Positions 1 through 10,186 of a stretch of DNA of 64,000 nucleotides are shown piece after piece. A model generated the notes under the pieces. That model saw only the letters and a list, made by a program, of their open reading frames with translations. It ran no database searches and was not told the DNA's origin. Both the position numbers and the translations under genes were made by a program. This stretch comes from Saccharomycopsis fibuligera x Saccharomycopsis cf. fibuligera (lineage: Eukaryota; Ascomycota; Saccharomycetes; Ascoideales; Saccharomycopsidaceae): the NCBI GenBank assembly GCA_001936135.1, contig CP012812.1:1178001-1242000 (forward strand). The letters run 5' to 3'. Every line of letters begins with the position of its first letter. The stretch's first letter is position 1.

Positions 1-666
1 GACTGCAAAATCAAAATAGCCCATGGTACCACCACGTTAGCCTTCAGATTCAAAGAAGGGATTGTTGTTGCTGTTGACTCCAGAGCCACTGCCGGCAGTT
101 GGATTGCTTCTCAGACTGTGAAGAAAGTCATTGAGATTAACCCATTTTTGTTAGGTACTATGGCCGGTGGGGCAGCTGACTGTCAATACTGGGAAACGTG
201 GTTAGGTACACAATGTAGATTGCATGAATTGAGAAACAAAGAAAGGATCTCTGTTGCTGCTGCTTCCAAGATTTTGTCTAACTTGGTGTACAATTATAAA
301 GGTATGGGTCTTTCAATGGGTACAATGGTGTGCGGCTATACAAAGAAAGAAGGCCCAACCATTTACTACGTGGATTCTGACGGCACTAGATTGAAAGGTG
401 ATATTTTTTGTGTTGGTTCCGGTCAGACGTTTGCTTATGGTGTCTTGGATTCTAACTGGCATTGGGATTTGTCTGTTGACGAAGCATTGGAATTGGGTAA
501 AAGAAGTATTTTGGCTGCCACTCATAGAGATGCTTACTCTGGTGGTTCTATTAACTTGTACCATGTCACTGAGCAAGGGTGGAAATACCACGGCAACCAT
601 GATGTTGGCCCATTATTTTGGGAAACTAAAGCTAAAGAAGGTTCTTTTAATAACGTGGTCAGTTAA
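1..666 (+). CDS. PRE2: 20S proteasome subunit beta-5 (chymotrypsin-like), 5' end missing
   Basis: This is the catalytic beta-5 subunit of the 20S core, which cleaves after hydrophobic residues. The frame is open from base 1, so the start and most of the propeptide lie outside the window. The HGTTTLAF motif at codons 8-15 places the Gly-Thr self-processing site at codons 9/10, making codon 10 the nucleophile Thr1 of the mature subunit. Lys33 lies in the conserved VDSRATAG region context, and the downstream [20 protein letters not shown] and [12 protein letters not shown] stretches are near-invariant in yeast Pre2. The frame ends in TAA after FNNVVS, as expected for the family. Codon use is strongly TTG/AGA biased, fitting a well-expressed gene. 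It converges with ATP12. Identification is secure. Confidence 0.97.
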   Translation, partial: DCKIKIAHGTTTLAFRFKEGIVVAVDSRATAGSWIASQTVKKVIEINPFLLGTMAGGAADCQYWETWLGTQCRLHELRNKERISVAAASKILSNLVYNYKGMGLSMGTMVCGYTKKEGPTIYYVDSDGTRLKGDIFCVGSGQTFAYGVLDSNWHWDLSVDEALELGKRSILAATHRDAYSGGSINLYHVTEQGWKYHGNHDVGPLFWETKAKEGSFNNVVS

Positions 667-850
667 GCAATTTCTTTTTCTTGAGTCTTTTTTTCTTTTA
701 TTCGTTTCTTTCATCTCATCGTCTATATGGATATAATCAATTTCTAAGTGTTTTATCAATGCTACTGTAGGTTTCATTTAAAGATCTGAACGTTTATAAA
801 CAGGAAAAAATATCGAATATATACTATGTGGTAGCACAACGTGGAGGAAG

Positions 851-1834
851 CTAGTTGTAAGCTAGTAACACAGCAGAAGTCAAATTTCTTCTAATGTCTT
901 CTTTTTCAACATCGTGAGTATCTTCCACCTCACCCCATCTTTCTGTTTGGAATATCGTTTCTAAGTTAGTAGCTCTAATAATATCATCCAATTGCAAAGC
1001 CATTTCCTTTTCTTGACTAGCCAATAACTTGATGGTATATATACCACAAATGAATGACTTGCTACTAAGCACTGCTTTTTCAAATGCAACGTACTCCCAA
1101 ACATTCAAAGAATTCAAAAATTGCAAAGCAGCTTTTTTGGTTGACTCTGATTGCTTGTTACTGCGAATACCATGGATTTCAGAATCCAAAAAGCTCAACT
1201 GAACTTGTTCTTTAGCTGGATGAAACTTAGTCAAGAAGTTTTCCACTTGGCTCATTATCGGTTTGTACAACTTGTCTTGCTCTTTTCTTAATGCGCCTTC
1301 AAATTCGTCGTTCGGAGAGAATATTAGTAATGTGTCGGTATCCAAGTATCTAAGCAAAAGCTCATTGATTTGATCTCTGCTACCCACTTTAGCTTTACCG
1401 TCATCGGAAACAGAATGAGCGTATTCCAAGTCAACTGCTCTAGCAGCGATAGAAGTTAATGGAAGTTGATGTGGTTTGATTGACAAGTTTGGTAAGTTTT
1501 TCCATTCAAGGGCAATGAGTTCGGCTAAAAGTCTTTTAGATTTGGGCAACACCAAATTGTTACCAAGCGGTGTTCTGAGGCATTTGTCGTCTAACTTGAC
1601 GAGCACAATATCATTTTCTTCTTGTACACTGATTTTTTCCCAGAACTTCTGTAAAGTCTTTTCGAGTCTATTGGCTTCCGACTTGAGGTTAGATTCTAAA
1701 GTAACATCTGGATTACTAACAGCGCTGGCAAAACCTCTGTATGCAGAACGAGAAGCGAATCTGGTTGTGCGACTGACGACAAGCGCTCTACTGAGCAATA
1801 ATTTGCTTTGACTTCTGACAGCGAAAGAAAACAT
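851..1834 (-). CDS. ATP12: Mitochondrial F1-ATPase alpha-subunit assembly chaperone Atp12
   Basis: Atp12 binds the F1 alpha subunit in the mitochondrial matrix before assembly of the alpha3beta3 hexamer. The 327-aa product starts at a true ATG (1832-1834) with a basic, hydroxylated N-terminus (residues 1-40, many Arg and Ser, no acidic residues) typical of a matrix-targeting signal. The family signature follows: FWEKISV, a CLRTPLGN turn, LIALEWKNLP, LPLTSIAARAVD, and the C-terminal RWGEVEDTHDVE block. Length matches the yeast protein. It converges on PRE2 with a spacer of only 184 bp. The alternative, another mitochondrial assembly factor, is unlikely given the signature blocks. Confidence 0.95.
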   Translation of the reverse strand: MFSFAVRSQSKLLLSRALVVSRTTRFASRSAYRGFASAVSNPDVTLESNLKSEANRLEKTLQKFWEKISVQEENDIVLVKLDDKCLRTPLGNNLVLPKSKRLLAELIALEWKNLPNLSIKPHQLPLTSIAARAVDLEYAHSVSDDGKAKVGSRDQINELLLRYLDTDTLLIFSPNDEFEGALRKEQDKLYKPIMSQVENFLTKFHPAKEQVQLSFLDSEIHGIRSNKQSESTKKAALQFLNSLNVWEYVAFEKAVLSSKSFICGIYTIKLLASQEKEMALQLDDIIRATNLETIFQTERWGEVEDTHDVEKEDIRRNLTSAVLLAYN

Positions 1835-2262
1835 TGAGAGTTGTAGATGTATTTGTGAATATATGTCTTGCAGTTTTGAAAAATGTCAAGTACGAAACCT
1901 ATGGAGGGTTTCCGTTTTCACTTTATACAAGTTTTAATTTTTCACGGGAAAATTTTCATGTATGCGGATCGTGACTTAGAGCGGACGTTGTCCCCCAGTA
2001 GAGGGAGGTATGAATAGCTCTGGCTATCAATATCAGTGTTAAGATATACATCAAAGTTCAAAAAACCAACAGAACTCGTAGATACGTTAAATGAAAGAAA
2101 CTGAAAAATTATAAACAAACAGGTGAATAAAAGTACAGAAAAGGAAGAAAAAAAAAAATAAAAAATAATACGGGAATAAAATAGCCAGCCAATAAAACAG
2201 AAAACTAGAAAGTAACAACAATAATCAATGCTAAAGAAGTGAATAATGCTAATGCGAGCCCT
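1835..2262. other. Spacer: ATP12 upstream region and TMA16 3' region
   Basis: 428 bp lying upstream of ATP12 and downstream of TMA16. The half next to TMA16 is A-rich on the plus strand, so T-rich in TMA16's own reading direction. I see no coding potential or RNA gene. Confidence 0.6.
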
Positions 2263-2820
2263 TCATATGTTCATTTGAGCGTCCTTTTCCTTACAGTTTT
2301 CAGGAAAATCTTGACTTTCCTGAGCAATATGATGGAACTTAATATTCGTTACACCACCAATAGTACCATTCCATTTGATAAGATGTTCAACGTTACTTGG
2401 GTCAGATAAATCAGGTACTTTAAAACCGCTCTTGTATTCATTTTGGTCACGCTCTAATTGCATCTCAAGTAAATCTTGTCTCTTTGAAGCTGGTCTGCCT
2501 GGTCTTCGCTGAGCCCTAAGAGTTTCCAATTCTTCATCAAATCTTGATAAATAAGCCTCAATGAAAAGTTTAACTTGGTCAAAAGTGAAACGCTTAGTGG
2601 TATCATTGACTCTGTTCTCCGCAGCTTCCTGAAAAAATAAAAGTCTTTGCAATTCATGTTCTCTTTTTTCAAGATGTTGCATCTTCTTCTTATCAAGCTT
2701 CACTTCTCTCAAGCTGGCCTTATTCAACTTTGAAAATTTACGGCCCTTTGGATGCACCACTTGGCTTCGTCCCTTCTTAACAACTTTGGAAACCTTCAAC
2801 AAACTCTTTCCTGTAGGCAT
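2263..2820 (-). CDS. TMA16: Translation machinery-associated protein Tma16 (60S assembly factor)
   Basis: Tma16 associates with pre-60S particles and mature ribosome fractions. The 185-aa product begins MPTGKSLLKVSKVVKKGRS, then a very basic region with VHPKGRKFSKLNKASLR (residues about 22-38) that is characteristic of the family (human C4orf43). An all-helical middle follows (HELQRLLFFQE, LFIEAYLSRFDEEL), and then RRPGRPASKRQDLLE. The length is close to S. cerevisiae Tma16. It shares a 359-bp bidirectional promoter with CAF20, so two translation-related genes are paired. Family assignment is from remembered motifs, with high confidence. Confidence 0.9.
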   Translation of the reverse strand: MPTGKSLLKVSKVVKKGRSQVVHPKGRKFSKLNKASLREVKLDKKKMQHLEKREHELQRLLFFQEAAENRVNDTTKRFTFDQVKLFIEAYLSRFDEELETLRAQRRPGRPASKRQDLLEMQLERDQNEYKSGFKVPDLSDPSNVEHLIKWNGTIGGVTNIKFHHIAQESQDFPENCKEKDAQMNI

Positions 2821-3179
2821 TTTATAATTATAATGTGTTGAACGTTAATGTGTTTGATTTTCTGGTCTGTAAAGCTGCCAAATCACTCAAACTCTGGATC
2901 TAAAATAAAAATAAAAATAAAATTTTTTTTATTGATGCTTATAGTTAGGAGATGAGCTCAGCGCAGCTTCCAGTGTTACCCGTTCTAGTGCTGATATTGA
3001 CGGAGAAAGTTAAAAAAAAAAAAAAAATTTTTGTCTAACGACCAAAATGGGCTTCAATGAAAATAGATTGAAAACTGCCCGAAACAGAAGCCTGTGAAAA
3101 GTCAAAAATATCAAAATACTACCCAAAGCTTAACCGCTCGCCGTGATTTTTATATTGCTTGATTGATTTACTATTAAAG
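2821..3179. promoter_or_regulatory. Bidirectional TMA16/CAF20 promoter with PAC- and RRPE-like motifs
   Basis: The gap between the two divergent start codons is 359 bp. It contains GATGAG at 2951-2956 (core of the PAC element) and an A-run into T-run, AAAAATTTTT near 3023-3032 (RRPE-like), with a second AAAATTTTT near 2920. PAC plus RRPE is the known ribosome-biogenesis promoter pair in yeasts, and TMA16 is such a gene. The motifs are short, so function is inferred. Confidence 0.5.
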
Positions 3180-3776
3180 ATGCCAAAGTACACTGAAGAA
3201 GAATTAATTGCTTTCCGCGATAATGGTAAAGCACCGGAAGGTGTTGATCTCAAGGCATTTTCCGATATGATTGCCAATGTCAAGGACATTTTGGAAAAAA
3301 GAATGGCAGAAAAACACATCAGTATTAATGACAGTAACCTTAATCACACTGTTCCTTCTGACGGTAGCAAGTTCACTTTCAGAAGACGTTCTTCTCGTCA
3401 TGAAGCCAGACCACACTTCAAGAAAAACTTCCGTAAACATGAACCTCATGCAGTTCAACCAGATGCCGAAGGCTGGGTTACAATGAAAAACACTAGAAAA
3501 TCGTTCACTTCTGGTGGTGCTGCAGAAGAATCTAGAGATGAGTTCAGAAAAGTGGTCAAGAATGAAGTTGTCAAAGTCAAACCAAATACTAAAACTATTG
3601 GTACTAGAGCTGCTGCTAATACTACTGAAGCCGTTGCTGAAAAGACTGCATTGAACTTTAACGCATTCAGTGCTTTAGGATCAGACGATGAAGAGGAGGA
3701 GGAGGAAGAAGAAGAAGAAGAAGACGAAGACGAAAATGATGCTGAAAAGTCAGAAGTGAAGAAAGATGATCAATAA
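3180..3776 (+). CDS. CAF20: eIF4E-binding translation inhibitor Caf20 (p20)
   Basis: Caf20 competes with eIF4G for the cap-binding protein eIF4E. The 198-aa product starts MPKYTEEELIAF: residues 4-10, Y-T-E-E-E-L-I, fit the canonical YxxxxL-Phi eIF4E-binding motif right at the N-terminus. The FRRRSSRHEARPHFKK basic block, the AEGWVTMK block and the C-terminal ALNFNAFSALGSD block are shared with S. cerevisiae Caf20. The extreme C-terminus is a run of about 20 acidic residues. The open frame extends seven codons upstream, but only to a TTG; the ATG at 3180 is the obvious start because it places the binding motif at the N-terminus as in the family. Confidence 0.93.
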   Translation: MPKYTEEELIAFRDNGKAPEGVDLKAFSDMIANVKDILEKRMAEKHISINDSNLNHTVPSDGSKFTFRRRSSRHEARPHFKKNFRKHEPHAVQPDAEGWVTMKNTRKSFTSGGAAEESRDEFRKVVKNEVVKVKPNTKTIGTRAAANTTEAVAEKTALNFNAFSALGSDDEEEEEEEEEEEDEDENDAEKSEVKKDDQ

Positions 3777-5075
3777 GCATTTTCCAGCTAAAAGCGTTGA
3801 TTTTTACTGAGGGAAAGCACCATGCATTTAAAGCAATATTTTTCCAAATGATAATGAAATATGGATTATGCTTGCTTTTTTTCCATTGGGGAATCATCCA
3901 AATAATGTACTTCTCGCAAAGACATCTGTTGCAATTTACTTTCTGTCGTTTAGCTTTTTTTTCCCTCTTTTTTTTTTTTGTTTTTTTTTTTTTTTTTTTT
4001 TTTTTTTGATGTATTATTGTCATATCAAGAACATTTTATTGACTCACTATCATTCTCAAACTTTTGAAAACTTGGCATAGTTGATTCTAGACTTTGTGTT
4101 CCTACCCACCTGAAATCTAGGAGCGCAATCATTTACATTTCTCATGTTTCATGTTCATGTTTCAGTTATTATGTTTCAATTTTTACGTTTTTTTTTATTT
4201 TTTTTTTTCATAATATTTACTCTTCAATCTTTATGTCTCCTCATCTACTTATTTGCTGTGTCCGGTTCATCATTTTTTGCCTTTTTTCTCTTCCATCTTA
4301 ACATTATAAGCTGGTGTTTTATATCTGTGTATCAATAGCAATATTAATATCAGTTTCTGTATTCTGCTCGTTTCAATAAATAAAGTTAATTACAAAAAAT
4401 GTTTTTGGCATGTTAATTATACTGTGATCGTATCATGAGTACAAAATACACTATCCACCCATTCCCTATCGCAGGTGCGCATAAATCTATAATATGACAC
4501 TTATATTTTAAAGAGTGGTAAAAATCAGTACTACTTTACTGCTTGCACTTTTTTTTTTTTTTTTTTTTTTGTTTTACTTTTCAAGTATTCACCACTGTGC
4601 CCAATGTATAAGTACGTTAGGTTGTAACCGTTCTAGAATCCTAAAGTATATTATAAAGGGATAATAACAACTTGAAACATCTCTGACAATATAGAGTCAA
4701 ATCCTAGACGGCGTTTAACTTTAATTCTATAATACTAGAGCAGATCAGGATGTATCTGAACTGCGCGCATGAAATGTTGAATTTTGGATATCAATGTCAA
4801 TTAGCTCTATGAACGCTTACAAGCTGAACGTTAAAAACCCCAACTATAGAAGAAAAATTACTAAAAAAATATTTTTATTATAATGGTAAATATTTAAGCA
4901 ACTTTAACACCCAGAATTTTTTAGCTAATTCCCTATAGTTAATGTGCCAACAACAAAGCATAACAGAGCCCTGTTTCCGTTATAGAAAAACCCCAAAATT
5001 TTTTGAAAAAAAAGAAAATTATAAAGTTAAGAAAAATTGAAATATTTAAAAAGAGCTGATATAGCAGAAGCTATT
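3777..5075. other. Convergent intergenic region, AT-rich with two long T tracts
   Basis: 1.3 kb between the 3' ends of CAF20 and the His/Pro-rich gene. It holds interrupted oligo-T at about 3955-4007 and a T tract at about 4550-4572. Short open frames here are translated T runs (poly-Phe) and I do not support them. No RNA gene seen. Confidence 0.6.
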
Positions 5076-6254
5076 TTATTTTTGCTTTGAAGCGTCAGTA
5101 AAAAGAATCTCCATGTCTTCATCTTCAGTAGATGCTGATTTCTTCTCAACATCTTCATCACCAACAGTTTTACTGTCTAAACTATCAGTACTGCTGCACT
5201 CGCTGTCACTTTCACTAGCGCTGTCATAAGCGCGGTCAAAGCGGCGGCGTCCGTGGAGAAGACTTCTGAATGGGTCAAATGGACCTGCTGGAGGAGGTGG
5301 GGGAGGTGGAGGAGGTGGACCGCCAAATGGGTGGAAACCACCACGTTTTCCATGGTCAAAATACTCAAAGTCAAAGAATGGATCTGGATGAGCATGGTGA
5401 CGAGGATGACCATGAGCATGGAAAGGAGGTGGAGGTGGAGGTGGAGGTGGAGGTGGAGGTGGAGGTGGTGGCGGATGAGAATGGGAACGAGATGGAATAT
5501 CATCAAAAGCATCACAAAATTCAAATTTGGACCCCTTTGGGAAACGACGGTGATGATGATGATGATGATGCGGAGGAGGTGGTGGATGCGGGCGGCCAAA
5601 TTCGTGGAATGGATGGTCAGCTGGACCTTCACGTTCAGCAAACATTGAGAAGTCATCATGAGGACCAAATTCACGGTGGTGAGGTAGGTGATGGTAACGC
5701 CCAAATCCGCGACTTTTACCAAATTCTCTCATGCTCTCATGAAATGGGTAATGTGGTGGTGGGGGTGGTGGAGGAGGAGTAGATTGGTGATAATGGTAAT
5801 GATGGTGATGTGCTGGTGGTGGACCATAGTGACCAAAAGGATGAGGACCTGGAGGCCCTGGAGGAGGTGGTGGTGGTGGTGGGAAGTCCATACAATAGAC
5901 ATCATCTCTGGTATGACCACCAAGAGAACCAAAATTATGACGAGCTCTGTGGCCTCTGTGGCCTCTGTGGCCTCTGTGACCATGCTTATGGATGTCTTTT
6001 TTACCCTTTTTAGCACCGTCTTCTTCAATGACTTCAGCGTCTTTCATTGGCTCATCGTCTTTAGCAAGGTGTTTGGTTTTCTTTCTCAAAACTTTTGAAG
6101 CTTTTTGTTTGACATCTTTCAACTCTTCAATGCTGAGCTCCTTGTAAAGCTCAATTGGGGCTCCAGCCAAATCCTTGCTGGTGAGTGAAATCTCACCAGC
6201 AGGAATTGCAGCAGCGGCAACCTGCTTTGAGTTTTTATTGAACAACTCTGTCAT
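5076..6254 (-). CDS. Histidine- and polyproline-rich protein of unknown function
   Basis: The 392-aa product is not recognised. The start is a true ATG. Residues 1-95 are an ordinary mixed charged region (helical, with KQKASKVLRKKTK) that could be a folded or docking segment. Next comes a short GHR tandem (about residues 92-104), then about 230 residues in which blocks of 8-18 prolines alternate with His-rich stretches such as HHHHYHYHQ and HHHHHHHRR. The C-terminal 55 residues are acidic/Ser-rich (SASESDSECSSTDSLDSK) and end DASKQK. Polyproline runs of this kind bind profilin, SH3 or WW domains, and His clusters bind Zn/Cu/Ni; either role is inference. There is no signal peptide or membrane segment. 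All blocks stay in frame for 1.2 kb, with antisense frames open only because of the repeats, so it is a real gene. Confidence 0.8.
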   Translation of the reverse strand: MTELFNKNSKQVAAAAIPAGEISLTSKDLAGAPIELYKELSIEELKDVKQKASKVLRKKTKHLAKDDEPMKDAEVIEEDGAKKGKKDIHKHGHRGHRGHRGHRARHNFGSLGGHTRDDVYCMDFPPPPPPPPGPPGPHPFGHYGPPPAHHHHYHYHQSTPPPPPPPPHYPFHESMREFGKSRGFGRYHHLPHHREFGPHDDFSMFAEREGPADHPFHEFGRPHPPPPPHHHHHHHRRFPKGSKFEFCDAFDDIPSRSHSHPPPPPPPPPPPPPPPPPFHAHGHPRHHAHPDPFFDFEYFDHGKRGGFHPFGGPPPPPPPPPPAGPFDPFRSLLHGRRRFDRAYDSASESDSECSSTDSLDSKTVGDEDVEKKSASTEDEDMEILFTDASKQK

Positions 6255-8248
6255 TTGAAAATAAATAATCAGGTAATGTAGAATTTTTATCTAGGCAACA
6301 CCAAAAAACAAACTCGTTGAAGTGTGTTTATGATATCAATGTTATTCTATTTGCTAAGATAAAAAAAAAAAAACAAAGCTGAGTATGACTCTATAAAGAA
6401 GGGAAATAAAATAAAATAAAAATGGGAGTCAAACGCCATGAAACACCGGGAATCGGCGAGCGTTTTATAGTAACGCATAAGCCCCGTTTTACCACGTGGT
6501 TTTGAATGCCGAAGACGCAAGTCATGCGCAAAGGCGCAGTGAAAAGATGATGCCGGCATTTGCCACCTCAAGGCTTAGACACGGCTTTTCGGGTAAATAA
6601 AGTGGCGCCTATATTTTTTGAGCCGCTAAGCACCGCAATTTATGTTGGACTTACATGTAGTCACAGTAAAAAGCAAAGTAAAAATCAGCAAGTTCAAACA
6701 TAATAGTTTTGCGTCATAGTGAAGTTTTGATATATACCTTCCTTTGGGAGAAAAATGCGAGACAGTAACTAAAAAACCTATTCGGCTCGGAACAACGAAG
6801 TGCACCAAGAGGTGGCATGAGTAGCAACATAACAGCTTGAATGAATACCATGCTTCGCCAATAGTGCCCGTTGGGAAAATTCGCATTGTGGACTCTTCAT
6901 ATACAGAATTTGAAGTACATGATAATAGCAAAACTATCTTGTGAATATTGGCCGACACTCTGTGAAGTTTTTCTCTTTCAATTAGACCCATGCTTCGGGA
7001 TTCAGTGGCGCGTCACAATTACCGCATTTGTAATCTCGGCATTTGAAATAATTAATTAAGCTTCTGCATGACGCGCCGTATTCAGAGACGGAATATTGCG
7101 TTTTATGTGACAAATAAAAAACGTTACTAAATTTATGTCATGATTACTTAATTGCTTTATAACTTGAAAAAAGATAACCTACTTTTTTTTCTTCTACCTT
7201 TTCTTCTTTTTCTTTCTTATTGAATTTTTTCGGTTTTTTTTTTTTTTTTTTTAAATTCTATCTAAGTTTCTTGTCTATTTAGCTAACATGTAGCTTAGCC
7301 TATTTCTAAAAGCCCTAGGTCATGTAAAAAGCGTATTTTGAACATTTGAGGCTTATGGTTTTTGATTATGCTTTTTAAAAGATGAAAACAAAAATATGCT
7401 GAAGTGGCTACATGCTGATGTTGGTTGTTTTGCTTTGTTTTGTCTTTGTAAAGATTAGAAATACTGGTACTAGAAAATATCTTGTTCCATTTGCAAAACA
7501 CCAGACAAAAACCAAAGAAGCATTCACTTCAAGTTTCTCACTCACTTTTGAAATGATGTTATATATTAAGGTTCTGTCATCTTGTTTCTTGTAATTCCAA
7601 AAAAGTTATGAGCACTTGCATTTTATGTCAATGTAGAATCAAACTGATTTATAAACTACCATACAGAAGAGAAATTGCACCAGCTGAGCTCATATACAAG
7701 CAACTTCAAAAGATTACCGCGTTAGCATTTTTCTGCTACCTCACAATAATAGAAATACTGACTCGTATTTTGTATTTGTGAGTAACAATTTTCGTGCGTT
7801 GGTGACAGGACGGCGTTGTTTAACCTACGTACCCAGTATCCCGGCATACTGTTATCATAACATGATCCAAATTGCCTTTCGGCTTTTTAGCCTCACACTG
7901 TAGGAAAAGATCACGACTCGTGTCTTGGCTTAGCTTGTCAACTTGCAATATGATGCGTGCTGCTTTTTTTTTTAAAAAAAAACAAAAAACAAAACTAGCA
8001 TCAATGAATACTACAAAAGGATAAAAAGAGAAACTGTATTTCTATCATTGAAAGTTGTTTATATATACCTGTCTATATGGTTTAAAATGAAAAATGAAAA
8101 ACAAAAATAATTGTTGAAGAACTGAAAACGGGCAAAAGCAAATAAACAAAGTAAAAGTAAAAGAAAAAGAAAACAAAAAGACAAAATTGAAAAGTATGAT
8201 CTCAATTGTAGCACATAGATTTAAAAGCCTTATAGCAAATTTGATAAT
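6255..8248. other. 2-kb intergenic region upstream of the His/Pro-rich gene
   Basis: It lies between two minus-strand genes, so it serves mainly as upstream region of the 5076-6254 gene. The part at 6420-7080 is noticeably more GC-balanced than the flanks, but no conserved frame is visible in it. A pyrimidine-rich tract lies at about 7180-7255. The ATG-initiated 60-codon frame at 7412 encodes an unremarkable hydrophobic peptide and looks like chance. The unusual length hints at complex regulation. Confidence 0.5.
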
Positions 8249-8818
8249 CTAAGCAGTAGCAGATGCAGTTTCAACTGCAATAGACGTCAAACCAGCAGAA
8301 TGACTAGCTTCTGCAGAAAACTTTGACAAAAATGGAACATTTTCTTGTTCAGTACCGTTACCTTTACCATGTGGCCCATGGTGATGGGTACCATTGCCAT
8401 TACCATGTGGCCCATGGTGATGGGTACCATTGCCATTACCATGAGGACCATGGTGATGAGTTCCATTACCTCTACCTCCTGGGCCATGATGAGTTCCATT
8501 ACCCTTTCCTTGTGGAGGAAGATGGTGCGCATGAGTACTGTTACCACCATGACCCTTTCCGCCCTTTGGTTCAGTTGCGTTACCTTTGTGCAAGAATTTG
8601 TGATGTTCAGTACCATTATGTTTATGATGTGGGGCACCGCTTGGGAAACCAGAAGGAACACCACTTGGGAAACCAGAAGGAGCATCACTTGGGAAACCAG
8701 ACAAGGTCAAGCTGGCAAAGTCGAAACCTGAAGCGGTAGTTGGAAGAGCAGCGCCTTGGGCTTGAGCAAAGAACAAGTATTGGCAAAGGGCGACAGAGAC
8801 GATAGTAGTAAATTTCAT
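8249..8818 (-). CDS. Small secreted histidine-rich repeat glycoprotein
   Basis: The 189-aa product starts MKFTTIVSVALCQYLFFAQA, a clear signal peptide (n-region Lys, long hydrophobic core, A-Q-A before the likely cleavage). The mature protein has a short GFPS[DG]xPS tandem (residues about 40-62), then about 95 residues dominated by His, Gly and eight N-x-S/T sequons. A 12-residue unit, GPHGNGNGTHHH, is repeated about three times near-perfectly. The tail is Ser/Ala/Thr-rich (about 25 residues) without a convincing hydrophobic GPI signal. No catalytic domain is seen. Secretion and heavy N-glycosylation follow directly from the sequence; binding of Zn or Cu by the His repeats is inference, by analogy with secreted His-rich metal binders such as Candida Pra1. 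I chose the ATG at 8818; the open frame continues two codons to a TTG only. Confidence 0.85.
   Translation of the reverse strand: MKFTTIVSVALCQYLFFAQAQGAALPTTASGFDFASLTLSGFPSDAPSGFPSGVPSGFPSGAPHHKHNGTEHHKFLHKGNATEPKGGKGHGGNSTHAHHLPPQGKGNGTHHGPGGRGNGTHHHGPHGNGNGTHHHGPHGNGNGTHHHGPHGKGNGTEQENVPFLSKFSAEASHSAGLTSIAVETASATA
8367..8474 (-). repeat. Three tandem 36-bp coding repeats
   Basis: Units begin at 8367, 8403 and 8439. The first two are identical over 36 bp; the third differs at a few bases. They encode the 12-residue His/NGT unit of the secreted protein. The near-identity implies recent duplication or ongoing homogenisation. Confidence 0.9.
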
Positions 8819-10186
8819 TTTCAAGTTGTGTAATACGAGGAAGATTTAAATGGAGATTTGTTCAAAAAGTAATAATAAAATAACTTGAGTAAGTTGAAAA
8901 GATTCTAATAATTCTAAAGAGTTGTGAGAGCTGATGATATAAATGTTTAGAAAATATAGTGATTTGTATTCCAATGAGTGAGAGCTACACAACTTCATTT
9001 ATAACATTTCAGCAAAGAGATTTATCTGTTACCGTTTTGCAAATCGAGTTTTATGGAAAGTGTCTCATTACAATTACCATTACCATAATATTGTTATGTA
9101 GCGCTAAGCCCACCTACCCACCCAAAACAACACTTACGAAACACAAATTCATCGGGAACCCTACCAAAGCTTCTTGCTCCACGCTAAGCCTTAAACATGT
9201 TTTTATTGTAAAGAAGACCTCAAACTAATAACACCAATTGCTCTTTAATAAGAGCAACCAAGCCACCTGGTCCAAAGCAGAGGATGATGTGCGCTACTTT
9301 ATAGCATCCAAAAAAAAAAGAAAAGAAAAAAAAAGTGATAGCATTTGTACCCAATGGCCTTCATGTAGGAAAAATAACATCTGCTATCAAACGTCGGATT
9401 TCGTTACTCGCTGTAGCAGTACGTTGAAGAAAATCTTCCACGTAAATACTGGTATTTTTTGTTATAAGCATATCGACAATTCTGCTTTAATCGAAAAAAC
9501 CCTATTCACCGAAACAAAAATACTACTATTGTCATAGTGTAGCCGTCGTTACCACCGTTTCAACAGCACCAAAATGGAGCAAAGTACGATTACCTTTTCC
9601 GCGTTCTTCGTTTCCCAAGCCCTATAAGCCACCCCGCCATAGTGTCAGAAAAGGAGCTTATACACCTTTAACACTTGGTAACTTGAGGCAATTAGCTCTA
9701 ATATAGAAAGTTCGGAGTGTACACTATCGAAACAAATAAAACAATTTGTCGTGAAAGTAAGATGGGCTTATTTTGTTAAGATAGATGCGTATTTTTTGAT
9801 GTTCATATTTACAAGGTAACAAGCAGACAGGCCCACCACCCAAAAAGTGTAAGATAATTTTCGAAGAGGAGGGAAATTAAGCAAGACACCCAGCCTTGCA
9901 CAAGGCTTCGCCTTGGCCCGTATTCGTTGGAACGGTTTTAATTGGAAAGACGTTGCTATTTCTATCGTATTTTAAGTCAGAACCAGGAACAAAATAAGGC
10001 CGAAAACAAAATCGCAGCGTACAAGACAAAATATCAAGAATCAATAAAATACTACAAAATTAGAGTTTTCTCACAGAATGCATCATATTTGCTTTCAATT
10101 CATTCATTTTGCTCCTTTTTTTTCTATAAAATATACGAAATGCACATCTTGCAGAATTTTAACAATTGATTAACAGTACTGGTATC

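Noticed and set aside
5177-6098. Antisense and other-frame ORFs across the His/Pro-rich gene
   Set aside because: Repetitive codons leave all frames open; only the 5076-6254 frame gives start, stop and structured ends.
7412-7594. 60-codon hydrophobic ATG frame
   Set aside because: AT-rich chance composition, no motif, and it lies in the long upstream region of another gene.
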